Assembly: GCF_020379485.1 (NCBI RefSeq)
Contig: NC_063445.1
Span: forward strand, 49,749,422-49,813,421
Direction: 5' to 3'
Source of the DNA: Brassica napus
Lineage: Eukaryota > Streptophyta > Magnoliopsida > Brassicales > Brassicaceae
Length of the DNA: 64,000 nt
Each line of letters starts with the position of its first letter. Positions within the stretch are counted from its first letter, which is position 1. Under the pieces are notes generated by a model, which was not told the DNA's origin, did no database searches, and saw only the letters and a list, made by a program, of their open reading frames with translations. The position numbers and the translations under genes are program-made. Shown piece after piece: positions 46,404 to 57,911 of this stretch.

Positions 46404-49400
46404 CTACAAATTTGAAGGTAAAATATTCAAGATTCGAGGAAGAGGAGTGCAGTTAAGGGGATGAGCCAAAGCCAAGAAAGCTCTTCCAGTAGCCTCTTCC
46501 ATGTTAACTTTAACTCCTTCAACTTTCCAGTCAAAGCATTGCACCATAACTCCAATAGTGATCCCTCCTAAAATATAAGCCACGTTTGATCCAGGACATG
46601 CTCTCCTTCCAGCACCAAAAGGAAGAAAGTTCAGTACATGCTCTCTTCTCGCATCCTCTTCCCCTAGAAACCTCTCTGGCCTAAACTCATCAGGATCCGT
46701 CCAAGAATCAATGTCTCTCATCACCGCATAAGCATTAATAACAAGTGACGTGCCCTTAGGTATGTAGAGCCCTCCGATCTTACACCCTTGTTCAAACTCT
46801 CTTGGCAAAAGAACACCCGGTGGGTGTAATCTCAGAGATTCCTTGATGACTGCTTGCAAGTAAGGGAGTTTTGGTAGATCAGTTTCTTGGATCAACCTTG
46901 TTTTTCCTACAACGGAGTCTATTTCTTCTCGCAGTCTCTCAAAGATTTTATGGTTGTTGAGGATTTCAGCCATTGCCCATTGTGTTGATTTTGAAGAGGT
47001 GTCACCGGCTCCAAAGAAAAGCTCCTACATTTGTTAATATATACTGTTATTTTGGTTCAGTTGGGTGTGCTAAGTACTCGAGGTGAACCATTTTTTTTCT
47101 GAAAATGGATCGAATTTTTTAATAACTTGAACCTGTATAACTCTATCACTCAGAATGTAACCTCAACGAAACCTGAATAATACTCCATTTGCTTTTTTTT
47201 ATGGTGTTACAGTATAACCTTTTTAAATTAATACTTTATAAATTAATATATACTAAAAATTCCTATAAAATAATATAATTTTATAGTCCCAAATTGAGTT
47301 TTTGGTTCAATTAGTATATCGATAAATTAATATCTCTATAAATTAATAAAAATTATAGTTTTGGTGTATTCCCAACATTATTAATTTATAGAGGTTTTCA
47401 CTGTATATCTAAAAACCTAAAGATTAATAAATTTAATTTTTAAAAGGCATTTTTAAAAATAGTTCAACCAATCATACTAAACCGTAAAATCTAATTAGTT
47501 AAACAAAATTTTCTAAAAGTTAAAGTTAGCATAGAAGGATCAAAATATCTTATATTTTAATGAACACAAAATCTTTAAAAACTTTTTATATTTAAAAAAC
47601 CGATGGATTATATGCAATTTAAAGGGATCAACCTAAATATTAAATTAATAATTTTAATCAACCATATAAACAAAAAAAATTAATAATTTTGATCAAATAC
47701 ATTTTAATGTATTGAATTTTTAAAAGAGTGTTATTAATTAATTTCTGTAACATTTCTTTTATCTAAAACCAAAGCGAACCAAATATCAAAAACTTTCAAA
47801 CAATTTTTTGTAAAAAAGAGTCAGTTCTATTGGGGGATTATTTACAAACAGAAACAAATCAAGATACTAGGTCTGACATTTTCGGTATTGACTCGGTTTG
47901 AATTGATTATTTTGGGTATTTGATAGTTTAGATAGAGGATTTTATGATTCATCTAGGAACCACTATTTTTTTTTGTTCCAATGGATTCAGATAGTTTTGG
48001 ATTCTGGTTGGTTTGGATATTAAAATTAAGAACCGTTTAATATCCAAAAAATCTAGGTTTTGTTTGATTTTGGTTTGGTTATTTTGGGTAATTTGGATCA
48101 GTTAGATAAAATATCAGGTTTGATAAAAAAAAAGGGATAAAATATCAGGCATTTCAAGTAATTACGAGTAATTAGGATGATCCAGATAATTTTGGATGTT
48201 TCGGATAATTTTGGATAGTTCGGGTTTTCAAATACTTTTGGATATTTGGTTCGGTTATTTCGGATATGAAAACATATGAATTATTTAAATATTCGAGGGT
48301 TTCGGCTTGATTTCTGGTTTTGGTAATTTGGTTTGGTTCCGGTGCAGATTTCCGGATCCGGATGAAATGTATACAACTCAGTTACTTTGGTCTGGTTACG
48401 GTGTGGATTTTCGGATCTGAGTAACAATGTGTAGGCCTATCCGCCTAAAAGAAACTAAAAGCTCTGAGCTAGGTTGTATTTTCAGTGAAATATTATACCA
48501 AACGTGAGAGGATAGACTTACCGCTAATAACGCCTTGATATGGCTCCTGTTGATCTTATACTCAGCATCCTCGTCTCCACAAGCTGCCAACAATGCGTCC
48601 ATAATTTCACTACCTTCATGCTCGTCCTTTTTCTCTTCGTATCTCACAATGATCTTTTCCAGTAGCTCCCCGAACCTGTATGAAACACTCATCACCTCCT
48701 TTTTAAATGGTGGTGAGATCCGTAGCTTCTCAAGCGGCTTACGAAGGACTTGTTGCAAAAATATCTTCTGTGTCAAGGCAGCGATCTCGATACTAAACTC
48801 AGATACTCTCTCCTCCTCTGAGAAACTCCTTCCCAAACTCATCTTTCCGAGGATAACGTTAACTAGTCTCAAAGCTTCCTCACCGATCTCAACGCTCTCT
48901 TTCTTCACTGCCTTATCAAGCAGATCTCTGTAGAACCTCTCTATCTCAACTTCACGTAGGCCTCGTGACCGCTCCAGCGCCTGGGGTCCAAGCATTTTAG
49001 TAGTGATAATTTTCTTTACGAACTTCCAGTAATCTCCACAGGGAGCTTTGATGAAGCCAGAAGAACCAAACACAATGCACTCATCGATGCCAATAGGGCC
49101 ATGGGAGGAGATGCTCATGTCGTGGTCTTTGAAGATCTCGTAGGCCACTGAGGCAGAGGAGACGAGAAGGATGCGGACATTGAAGATGCGGAGATGGAGC
49201 AGAGGTCCGTACTTGGATGAGACTTTTTGAAAAGACTTGTGGAGTGAAGTAGAGAAGAGAAGGTGAAGGTGACCGATGATAGGAAGAGAAGGAGGGCTTG
49301 GAGGTAGGTCAAAGACATTCTTCGGTTTCTTGAAGAAGAAGGCAAATAGAAAAAAGGTTGAGAATATGCATAGGAGGATTAAGATAAAACTATTTTCAAA

Positions 49401-49424
49401 GTCAAGGCTGGTCATAGCTTCCAT
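46404..49424 (-). CDS. Cytochrome P450, CYP705A-type
   Basis: Exon 1 (49424-48522) and exon 2 (47024-46404) join in phase 0 to 507 residues, normal for class A plant P450s. Visible features: an N-terminal membrane anchor (ILILLCIFSTFFLFAFFF), a proline-rich hinge (LPPSPPSLPIIGHLH), I-helix oxygen-binding FFGAGDTSS opening exon 2, K-helix ESLR, PERF (FRPERF), and the heme loop FGAGRRACPG with the ligand Cys at about residue 444. HLRIFNVRILLVSSASVAYE and REEIDSVVGKTRLIQETDLP are typical of CYP705A. The enzyme would be anchored in the ER and oxidise a specialised metabolite; several CYP705A members act on triterpenes. The 1.5-kb intron (47025-48521) contains two repeats. TATATA near 49510 could be its TATA box. 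Not called as part of the Arabidopsis collinear set. Confidence 0.9.
47208..47408. repeat. MITE inside the P450 intron
   Basis: Left end TTACAGTATAACCTTTTTA; right end inverted ATACAGTGAAAACCTCTA. Both are followed by AAATTAATA. TA flanks both CAGT ends, compatible with a TA-duplicating element. Non-coding. Confidence 0.5.
47868..48439. repeat. Possible hAT-like element inside the P450 intron
   Basis: Left end TAGGTCTGACATTTTCGG; right end inverted TAGGCCTACACATTGTTAC. Many GGTTTGGATATT / TTTTGGATAGTTCGG repeats lie between. It resembles the TAGGTCTG-ended element at 35694 but lacks a matching 8-bp flank. Confidence 0.35.
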
Positions 49425-50044
49425 TTTTGCTCAAAAGAGAAGATGAGGGGGATGAAACAGAGGAACCTCTTAAAATATCAGAAGGTGAGTTAATGGAGAT
49501 CTGAAAGTATATAATACTAGTAATATCGTATTATGAAATTTTATTTAACAATTGAATTGTTTTACAGTTCCAACGTGACAGACAACGATTCTAGAGATTC
49601 GGGATTCTCGTTGGCAAGTACGGAGTTGACTTGCTCATGTGGAAGAGTTATGTCACTGATGGGTTTAGCGTTACCGTGATTTTAGTTTGATGGTGTAACC
49701 AAAGGGCTTGGTCCGCTTCAAAACCAGTATAGGTCTGAAAAGTCGAACCAGTCAGCAGCAAACCAAAATAAAATCTGGTTCTGCGAATAATGTTCGATGA
49801 TTAAAGGAAAAACTAAACTAGTAGCAACTAGCAAGACAATGGACATCCGTACCAAGTCACTTGAGTGTTTGCGTGTAATAAAAACAACAGAACACAAGAA
49901 TCTCACTATTTGCTTCATCTTCTTCTTCCGGAAATTCCCACATTACTCCTTCCTCGTTATTGTTTCTGGACCTGATCGCAAAAATAGTTAAAGGACAAAC
50001 AAAATACCAAAAGTTTATCATCTGTAACAAATAACTAGCAAGGG
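49425..50044. other. P450 upstream region and intergenic DNA
   Basis: Contains the P450 5' flank on its left side. No other gene is supported; the two short overlapping frames at 49718-49991 have no motifs. Confidence 0.5.
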
Positions 50045-50735
50045 TTATGAATTATTGAACGAATTACTTTCAACATTATCCACATCAACACTATTATACT
50101 TCTCCCCATCGTTCTGTCCTTTTGTCTTTCACGTACTGTCAGCTTCTGTGTCCCTCCTTTTCTCTCGTTCTCTTTCAGTCCTCCGATCCCAATCTCTATC
50201 CATCCGCTTACTTCCTTCTGAATCCCTATCTCGCATGCTTCCCTCCTTGTCCACATCCCTCTCCCTACAAGAATCATGATGTCTTCCTCTGTCTGAAAGT
50301 TCATCTTCCGCAGCAAGCCTTGATCTACTCCGAGCTCGAACTTCGTAACAGACAGTTACTACTCTTCTTATGCTTTTCTACCGAGTTCTCTGAAGAAAAT
50401 GAACTCATGCCATTATCATAACTTCTCTTACCAAAACTCTCTCTGAAGGACCTCCAGATTCTTTGTACCACCTCTTGTAGAGGCATAAATGTAGTTTGGA
50501 TACAGAATTACAAACAAGCTTGCAATCCAAACAGACTCCAATCGAAGTAACATCCATCAGCTCTGCTTCATCACCGCCTGATGGAATCTCGTCCTCGCGC
50601 TTCTTATCACGGTGATCACGCTTTGTGATGACGACGGTGCTTGTGCCGCTTAGGTGATTTATCGGTTTCGTCGGAAGATGAAAACGAACGGTGGTGAGAT
50701 TCGATCTGCTTGTCTTCGGCCATGAGATTTGTCAA
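50045..50735 (-). pseudogene. PRP4-type splicing kinase 5' fragment, degenerate
   Basis: The minus strand starts MAEDKQIESHHRSFSSSDE, continues with KSPKRHKHRRHH and, after a frame change and TGA near 50630, KRDHRDKKREDEIPSGGDEA. Further pieces in shifting frames read SFSSENSVEKHKKSSN, then VRARSRSRLAAEDELSDRG, HHDSCRERDVDKEGSMRDRD and DRDWDRRTERERE, with another TGA before the last frame ends at about 50045. This His/Lys/Arg/Asp-rich order resembles the non-catalytic N-terminus of plant PRP4 kinase homologues (nuclear, spliceosome-associated), and At3g25840 is such a gene in the collinear Arabidopsis interval. No kinase domain is present. Identification is by resemblance and position. Confidence 0.5.
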
Positions 50736-50820
50736 CTAAATTACAAAAGCAGCACAGACAACAGGATATAGAAACAATATTGAGGAGGTTCAAATAGAAA
50801 TAAATATTTATTGTATAATA

Positions 50821-51067
50821 CTCCCTCCGTTCCTAAAAGATGTATGTTCTGGAAAAAAAATTTGTTTCAAAAAGATACATTTTTTACTTTTTCAATATAT
50901 GATTTTATGAAAAATTGTAAGTTTCAAAAAAATTAATGGTGTTTATTGAATTTTTATTGGCTAAAAATTATGAAAAATTGTTATTCACAAAAAACAATGC
51001 ATATTTAATGAGTTTTCTTAATATATGTGAAAAGTTTAGAATATGCATCTTTTAAAAACAGAGGGAG
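50821..51067. repeat. Stowaway-like MITE (CTCCCTC ends), 247 bp
   Basis: Starts CTCCCTCCGTTCCTAAAAG and ends TTTTAAAAACAGAGGGAG. TA flanks both sides (50819-50820 and 51068-51069), the TA duplication of Stowaway/Tc1-mariner MITEs. The same length and ends occur at 56613-56859. Confidence 0.8.
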
Positions 51068-51377
51068 TAATAAATATTTATACCTGTTGTATGTGCTGCG
51101 TTTTAAAATATTAGCCAGCCAAGCATTTGGATGTATGTTACTACTAGTTATATATTTTTAAAATTTATATTAAGAAAATAAATTAAGCAGTTTACACCAC
51201 TATCTTTTTTTTTTTTTGGAATGACAAAAAGTAACAAACGGTACTAGAGATTAATTATATTCGTAATGCCGAACTAAATATACAGTGGATATCATGTATA
51301 TACAAACTTGTTTTCTTCTGATGTTATACATATATGATATATTGTAGATGATAAGAGACCAAACGAATTAAAGAGAA
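51068..51377. other. A/T-rich 3' flank of the HMA gene
   Basis: No feature recognised. Confidence 0.5.
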
Positions 51378-51884
51378 CTAACACAACAATGGTGTGGTCA
51401 CCTGATCAGGTTGTACGGGATATTCATACTGTGGTTCATGGTAGTGCTCTTCTTCTCCTCCGCCGTGGTCGCCAGAGAGATGTTCAATTTCGAGAATCTC
51501 AACCCTCCGTTTCATTTTCTTCTGCAGTTTTACTGCAATATCCGATGGTCTAAATTGTCCGCACACAATTATCTTGCGTTCCTTTTTCTCGATCACGTGT
51601 GTCTCAACTTCTTCATAAAAAAGCATCAAGAACATGTATTATAATATTAGTATCGCATTCTTTAGCTTTTCATCTCAACATTATGCACGAACTTCAATTT
51701 TGATTTCATGCCATTCCTCTTGCTCATTTTCTACAAATTTGTTTCTACATGATAACGATTATATATTTACATACCAACCTTTCATATTGATAAGAATCCT
51801 TCTTACTTTTCTACAACAAGCATTGCAATCCATGTTAATCCGCATCACAGCACAACATAGCCTCTGCTTTTCACCATCAAACAT
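51378..51884 (-). CDS. Heavy-metal-associated (HMA) domain protein, small
   Basis: Exon 1 (51884-51779) and exon 2 (51610-51378) join in phase 1 to 112 residues. The single HMA fold has the metal-binding MxCxxC as INMDCNACC (Cys 20 and 23), then KVRRILINMK, VETHVIEKKERKIIVCGQF and DIAVKLQKKMKRRVEILEIE, a complete beta-alpha-beta-beta-alpha-beta ferredoxin-like unit. An acidic/His-rich tail (GGGEEEHYHEPQYEYPVQP) follows. There is no C-terminal isoprenylation box, so it is a HIPP-related or copper-chaperone-like protein, probably cytosolic. The intron starts GTTGGT, a weak donor chosen because it alone keeps the HMA fold in frame. It matches, from memory, At3g25855 (copper transport protein family) in the collinear region. 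Confidence 0.8.
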
Positions 51885-52343
51885 CAAACCAAACACACAC
51901 AAAAAAACATAATCTAACAAAAAAACAAACCTTTTCCGACATGGAACGAAAGAACAACAATGATATGTTTATGGTTAGCTATGGTAAAATTATATATTAA
52001 GCTTTTGGAATCTGATTCTCCAACTTAGGTTGAGCAGAGAAGATAACACATAACCCAACTGGTTTTCTTATGTTACCTATGAATCATTGAGAAGCATCTA
52101 ATAATATATCTGATTTGTTTCTAGATGGTTTCACAAAACCGGGGAACAAAAATGAAATAACCGGTTTAAAAACGTGCAAACGCTTTCCAAAACCGCACTT
52201 GTGACCCCACCCACTGCAATTTTTTAATCTCCAAGAATATTACGACAATGTTTCTTGCAGCAATGCAATGCCACGGATACTACAACAGTGAGTCCGTGTG
52301 TGTCGACAAAAATATAAAAATGAACAAAAGAATAATCTATCTA
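51885..52343. other. Upstream region of the HMA gene
   Basis: A/T-rich. Probable promoter of the minus-strand HMA gene on the left; no further feature. Confidence 0.45.
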
Positions 52344-53440
52344 TCTATATCTATAATAATAAAGCAGAGCTCTCACCTTAGTTTTCCACGTCACCAGGAA
52401 CCTATGGGCAAAAAAAAGTACACGTGTCTTCTCTTTTCCGTTCAACAACATATCTTTGTTTTTATTTGGGCTCTTAATACTTGTTTTCCCCAAAAACGAC
52501 CACATATGTCTCAACTCTTCCTCCGACTACCGCCCTGAAACGTATTAGATCTCCTTTAATCTCAACATTAACTTCGAACCCACTTTCTCTCAATTAAACA
52601 TTGTCATTATCAAATGTAACCCCTTGAAGCTCTTGAGTATAAATGTGTTTCTTCTCTGCGATGAAACCCAGTCAGTCTTCCACCTTCCCATACGATACAA
52701 ACCCTAGTCGCCGGAGATGACTTACCCTCGCACGACTCCGCTCACGCTTCACCTTTGCGATGATCATTAAGCGTTGCAATAATGTCAAGTCATCAAGATC
52801 ACCCACAATTCCTACTAACTCTTTTTCGATGGAAGTATCACTCTACCTTCTCGACTTCATTCCACTCACATGTATATATACACCTCCTCAAAGTGTTAGA
52901 TGTATCGTTTATCTCTTCTGTTTTGCAGAGCTTCTTGGTCTTGTTCAAAAGTTATCTTCCAATCATGGCAACTTCTCAGATCCAGAATTGAAGGCCGGCC
53001 GCTGCAAACAGAGTCTTCAGACAAGACTATTTTGTTTTTGGGAAGGGTGGAATTACAAAAAAGGGAAAGGGAGTGAACGGATTGGTGTTGATATGGTTCT
53101 TATTGATCACAACCAGCACCCTCCTCTACCTAATTTTGAATTAAACGTAAGTAACAATACTAATATTTAGTGTTAGCAAGACTTTAAAGTTGTTAATTGT
53201 TGTGGATGCTTGAACTTTCTCAGGGAGGGAATGACCATATGTCTGGTGCTAGAGCAATCAAGAAAAAGCCACCTGCTTTGAACACTATTCGCCTGAACAA
53301 TGGAGGCTGCACAGCTAATGTGAATGCTACAAGCCATGCACTCCCCGTGTACATCCCAATTTAGGACCCTGATTGGAACAGTGACATTGGAGAGGAGGAG
53401 TTAGTTGAAGAGGAAGGCTGAAGCGCTAAGAAGACCCGCA
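52344..53440 (+). mobile_element. Probable Helitron with RPA-like fragment
   Basis: The left end reads TCTATATCTATAATAATAAAG, then CAGAGCTCTCACC, the typical 5' start of Brassicaceae Helitrons inserted after an A. Inside, the frame at 52760-53170 contains LKAGRCKQSLQTRLFCFWEG, NYKKGKG and GVDMVLIDHN, which match the RPA70-like OB-fold protein carried by many Helitrons (LKAGR...VRLLRFWEARN...GVDMLLLD). An exon-like block from 53224 follows an AG acceptor (GGGAATGACCATATGTC) and has a TAG near 53363. The 3' hairpin and CTRR end were not found, so the right limit is approximate. Confidence 0.5.
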
Positions 53441-55329
53441 AAGACCAAGTGATCTATATGGGGAGTGAGTGTGAGCTGGTTTAGTGTCATAGCTATTTTG
53501 CATTTCAGACTTTGTTTTTATGTTTTCTGCATCGTGAGTGACTACATTTCCAACATATTCTGAACCTATGGTAGGTTCTTTGCTTTTTTTTTCAAGATTA
53601 TCTGCATATTTGACTTTTTGTTGATCCATTTATATTAGTGAACACATATCTGAAACAATTATTTACATCATCATCTCGATTAAATCACATGATTAGTTTG
53701 CTTGGAAGATTATCTGCATATTTGACTTTGTTCAAGATACTACAAGAATCGTGAAAACAAAACTTTGAAACTTTTACAGCCTCCTTTGAACAAAAAAAAA
53801 GACAACCTCGACTTGCATTATCTAAGAAGAACAAACTAAGATTGCAACTACGAGAAAATGCTTTTCCCAATGTTCATCAGCCTCTATTTTTTTGTGGATT
53901 CATCTTTCCGATAATAATAGGTTTATGCACATTCACCTAACCACTTACGATTCAGATCACCTCCACTCTTACTTAAAAAATCTAATACTTTGTCAACAAG
54001 TCAGAGATAATAACGATCGGACTTTCACTCGAAAAGTTAACAAAGAGAGCAGCAAATCACATTTCTAACTGTGACAAAACAAAAGATTCAAGGAAAACAG
54101 CTGTAGCCCAAGCTTCAATACAACCTGACCAAACCTAGGCCTAACTGAAACAAGACAGCTAAAACCACATCGATTAACTTATATCACAATCAGTAAGTTG
54201 TCTAAAACCACATCGATTAACTTATATCACAATCAGTATAACATAAAACACAACAATAAAATAAAAAAATAACTACGGGAAACAATCCGCGACAACTAAT
54301 AATAAGCAGAAATACACGATGTTTTATAACTGGTTTGTGACAATCTATAACTTGAGCTGTGACAACTAATAATTTAGATAAAATACATAATATATAATAA
54401 GCAGAAAAATCAATAAAACCCAAAATAAAAGAAATTCATTATAATATTGCTTTACATGTTTTATAAAATCCAGACCAATAAAAATAAAAATTGAATCACA
54501 CGAAAAAAGTTATTTGGTCAGCAAAACCAAATTAAAGAAATTAATAAGATAAAATATGGATAACCGTATTTAAAGATTAATATATATTCAAATATACAAT
54601 ATAAAATAATAAACTGTAAAAATAAAACATAACTCAAAGCATATAAATTTTAAGAATAAAAATATGAAAATCATAAGAACAAAAAGTAAGAAATGACCCG
54701 TCAAACCATTGACCATCTATATCCACTTACTTTTCTAAAGATTTTATGACAAAATGTTTATCAGATGAAAACTTAAAAATTCTTCATGTAAAAAGCATTC
54801 AAGAATATTATGATAAAAACAACGCTGACAGCAGCTTCCATCATCTACAAACATCAGTAGACGGTTGTATCTAGGTGCAGTTTATGTATACAGTCTAACA
54901 ATGCTTTGCAAAAGTGAAAAATATAAGAGAAACCTACATTGATAAAATTGGTTGGACGCAAGACTATAAGCTTGGCGATCAATGATAGAGTCAATTGCAT
55001 TAAGAAAATATTGCATGGAATATTAGTTAAAAACTTAAGTGTTACTTTATCATTTTACAAGCAACAAAGGTTACAATATAATGTCATCCAAACAACATCA
55101 ACAAGAGATACAAAAACTGTTATTTCTATAAGCAATGATGAAATTCATCTACTTCAATTGATAAGTGGTGACTCAATTTTTATTGCTTAACATTTGAACA
55201 TTAGATCCCAATTACTTTTATGTACTTCAACAATAACAATTATTTGTAGATTTATGTTGGCCACAAATATAAAAATATTATTACTCTTTTACGATTACTT
55301 TTTGTCTAACTTTCTTTGCTCAAACATAT
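53441..55329. other. AT-rich intergenic DNA with small direct repeats
   Basis: GATTATCTGCATATTTGACTT occurs at 53598 and 53706. CTAAAACCACATCGATTAAC begins at 54159 and again at 54202, a 43-bp-period duplication. No gene is supported; the 83-residue frame at 54939-55190 has no motif. Confidence 0.5.
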
Positions 55330-55575
55330 ATACTACATAAAATAATGAGTTTTTATTTTAAAATTTTTAATATTTATTTTTTATTTTATAAAATTTTAAA
55401 TCTCAATCCCAAATCCCCACCCCTTAACTCTAAACCCTAAGGTTTGGATTAGTTAACCCTAGGGGTATAAATATATATTTACCTCTTTAATGAAACATTT
55501 TGGTCATTTTTATCTTTAGAGTCTATATCTGTGACAGAAACGTTTTTAGTGCTATCCTAGGGTATTTCCCTTATA
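55330..55575. repeat. MITE, TTTTGGTCA family (copy C, right half only)
   Basis: Shares CTCTAAACCCTAAGG, ATGAAACATTTTGGTCATT and CTGTGACAGAAACG with the right half of 38917-39437. The left end is missing. Confidence 0.55.
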
Positions 55576-55782
55576 AAAATTAACCATCATATTAAAATCA
55601 TATCTACATTAGTTTGGCTTAATTTATATATTGTCCGTCCTCGATCTATTTGATTTTATACCACCAAATCATAAATATATTTAAATTTATAATATTTTAT
55701 ATGATTAGAAAACGGATAATATCAAACACACAATTATATTTTCAGTAACCTAATTTTAAATAGAATGGTATTTCTGTTTGGG

Positions 55783-56065
55783 CAATTCTCTCAAATAACC
55801 ATTTTTAAGTTTTTGTCATAAAAATAGCCCTAAAAAAATAATATGAATAAAATAGCCCTTTTTATTTTGAAAGTTTTAATATTTTTTTAAAAAAAATTTG
55901 AACTCATCCCAAAACCCAACCCCTTAACTCAAAACTTATATTTGTTAACCATAACTGTATAAATGCATATTTACCTTTCAATAAAACCGCTTTTGGTCAT
56001 TTTTCTCATTGGAGGTTTATTTTTGTGAAAATAAATTAAAAATAGCAATCTAAGGGAATTTTTCT
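55783..56065. repeat. MITE, TTTTGGTCA family (copy D, diverged)
   Basis: Left TTTAAGTTTTTGTCATAAAA; right CGCTTTTGGTCATTTTTCTC and TTTATTTTTGTGAAAATAA in inverse order. Confidence 0.5.
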
Positions 56066-56612
56066 ATTCTGGTGTTTTATATAAATATAAAAAAAAAAGT
56101 AAAAAGATTAATAATTATGATAATTTCCTTAAAATAAACATAATAAAAGTTAGTGATATCAAAATATTTTAATTAACAAAATTTAACATAAAATAAATAT
56201 GTCATCGAAATTTTTTTTATTTTGTTTGGTGAAAATGAAAATATATTAACCTTCGAAAAACATTTAGTTTATTTAGTTTGGTGAAAATGAAAAAAAAATA
56301 ACCTTCGGAAAACATTTTCATTAAAATCAACGGCTAATACAATATTTTTAAAATAAGTTATATATATATATATATATATATATCAATTATATTATAGAAT
56401 TTATCAGATATGTAAATTACTATCTTTAAAGTAATCATTTATTGGTTTATTCGGATTGATTGGTTTATAACCGAATTCTATCCATGTACTGCGATTTAGA
56501 AAAAAAAACATTTGATTTATATGATATTGGCAGATCCAAACCACTTTCTTTATTTTGGTTTAGTTCGTTTTAGTTGGTTCATGTTTATCGTATTAAACAT
56601 CACAAATTATTA
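56066..56612. other. AT-rich intergenic DNA with (TA)n
   Basis: Includes a TA microsatellite at 56359-56383 and the repeated phrase ACCTTCGRAAAACATTT at about 56250 and 56300. No gene. Confidence 0.5.
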
Positions 56613-56859
56613 TTCCCTCTATTCCTAAATATAAGATGTTTAGAATAGTTTTTATGTTCCACTATGTAGGATGTTCTCATATTTCTAGGTAGTTTTAAGT
56701 TTATCAAAAACTGTGTAACCAATCAAATTTAATAGTTCTATTTTGTAATTGGTTGAATAGTTTTTAATTTAAAATTTTAATGATATTTTTTAGATTAAAA
56801 GTAACTTTCTTAATAAGTGTGTTTTACCTAAAAAATCTTATATTTAGGAACAGAGTGAG
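56613..56859. repeat. Stowaway-like MITE, second copy, 247 bp
   Basis: Starts TTCCCTCTATTCCTAAATAT and ends ATATTTAGGAACAGAGTGAG, flanked by TA at 56611-56612 and 56860-56861. Same length as the copy at 50821-51067. Confidence 0.75.
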
Positions 56860-57819
56860 TATTAATACTGTGAGATGGTTGTCAAAACCGACTCTTTCAA
56901 CCGCTCAGACATCCATCCCCTTCTCTTACCTACTTTGGCTCAGATCTTCGGCATACCTCATACAAGATATGCACATGAAAAGATATTCAATCAAAACAAG
57001 TAAATTTCTTCACAGTTTGGCTGTTCGGGTGAAACAAGAGAAACACATATATCAATAACTAAAATTGACAAATGTTTGTGTCCCCAAACTTAACTGCATC
57101 GTTTGCCTCTTCTCCCTTTTGTTCTGCATCTTTCCTTTGCAATTAATAAATAGTGATTTCCTTCAATTTTTCCTTTGTCCCACTAAAATTTATGTCTACA
57201 ACGATTATCGTAGTGATTCACAAACAAAATATATGACCATCCACTGAAAACCCTATAGGCACTAACCACTATTAAATGGATCAAATAAGAATTTCGAACT
57301 CATTAAAAATAAAAGATACAAACCCGGCGGCAAACCACTAGTTATCCTTTGGTTGTTAGAAACCTCGACTACAATTAAGTCTTCAAATATCATAGACAAG
57401 GTTTTAATGATTTGTGAGTACATCCTAAGTTGCTTTATAATATACTATTACTTCATACAAATCTAACATAGTAAACTCGATTAGTCATCTGATGCTTTGT
57501 ATTAATATGATAATGGCTCAGGGGATCGAGATAGGTCATTGTATAACAATTAGATTCGAGCATACTAATAATAATGCAGTGTAACTAAAGTATACAAAGA
57601 ATGAAATCAAGTTCGTACCTCCAAAGTGGCATTTCGGACCCATACAACGGCGGATACCAATAAAAGAAATACTATATAACATTCAGTTGATGCAGTTGAA
57701 TATTTAATAAAAACATTTAAGTAGATAAGATAAAATTAATTAAATGCAAAAGGGTTATAGATGTTGCAAGCTAAGCAGTACATATGTTGCTTTATTCCTG
57801 TTATCAAGCCGGCGCGTAT
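56860..57819. other. Intergenic DNA
   Basis: No supported gene, RNA or element. Confidence 0.5.
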
Positions 57820-57911
57820 TCTATACTCATCTTTTTTATTTATTTATTTATTTTTTTTGAACAAACCTTCCTTAATTAAACTCAAACAGAGTTAACAATG
57901 TTCAACAAAGC

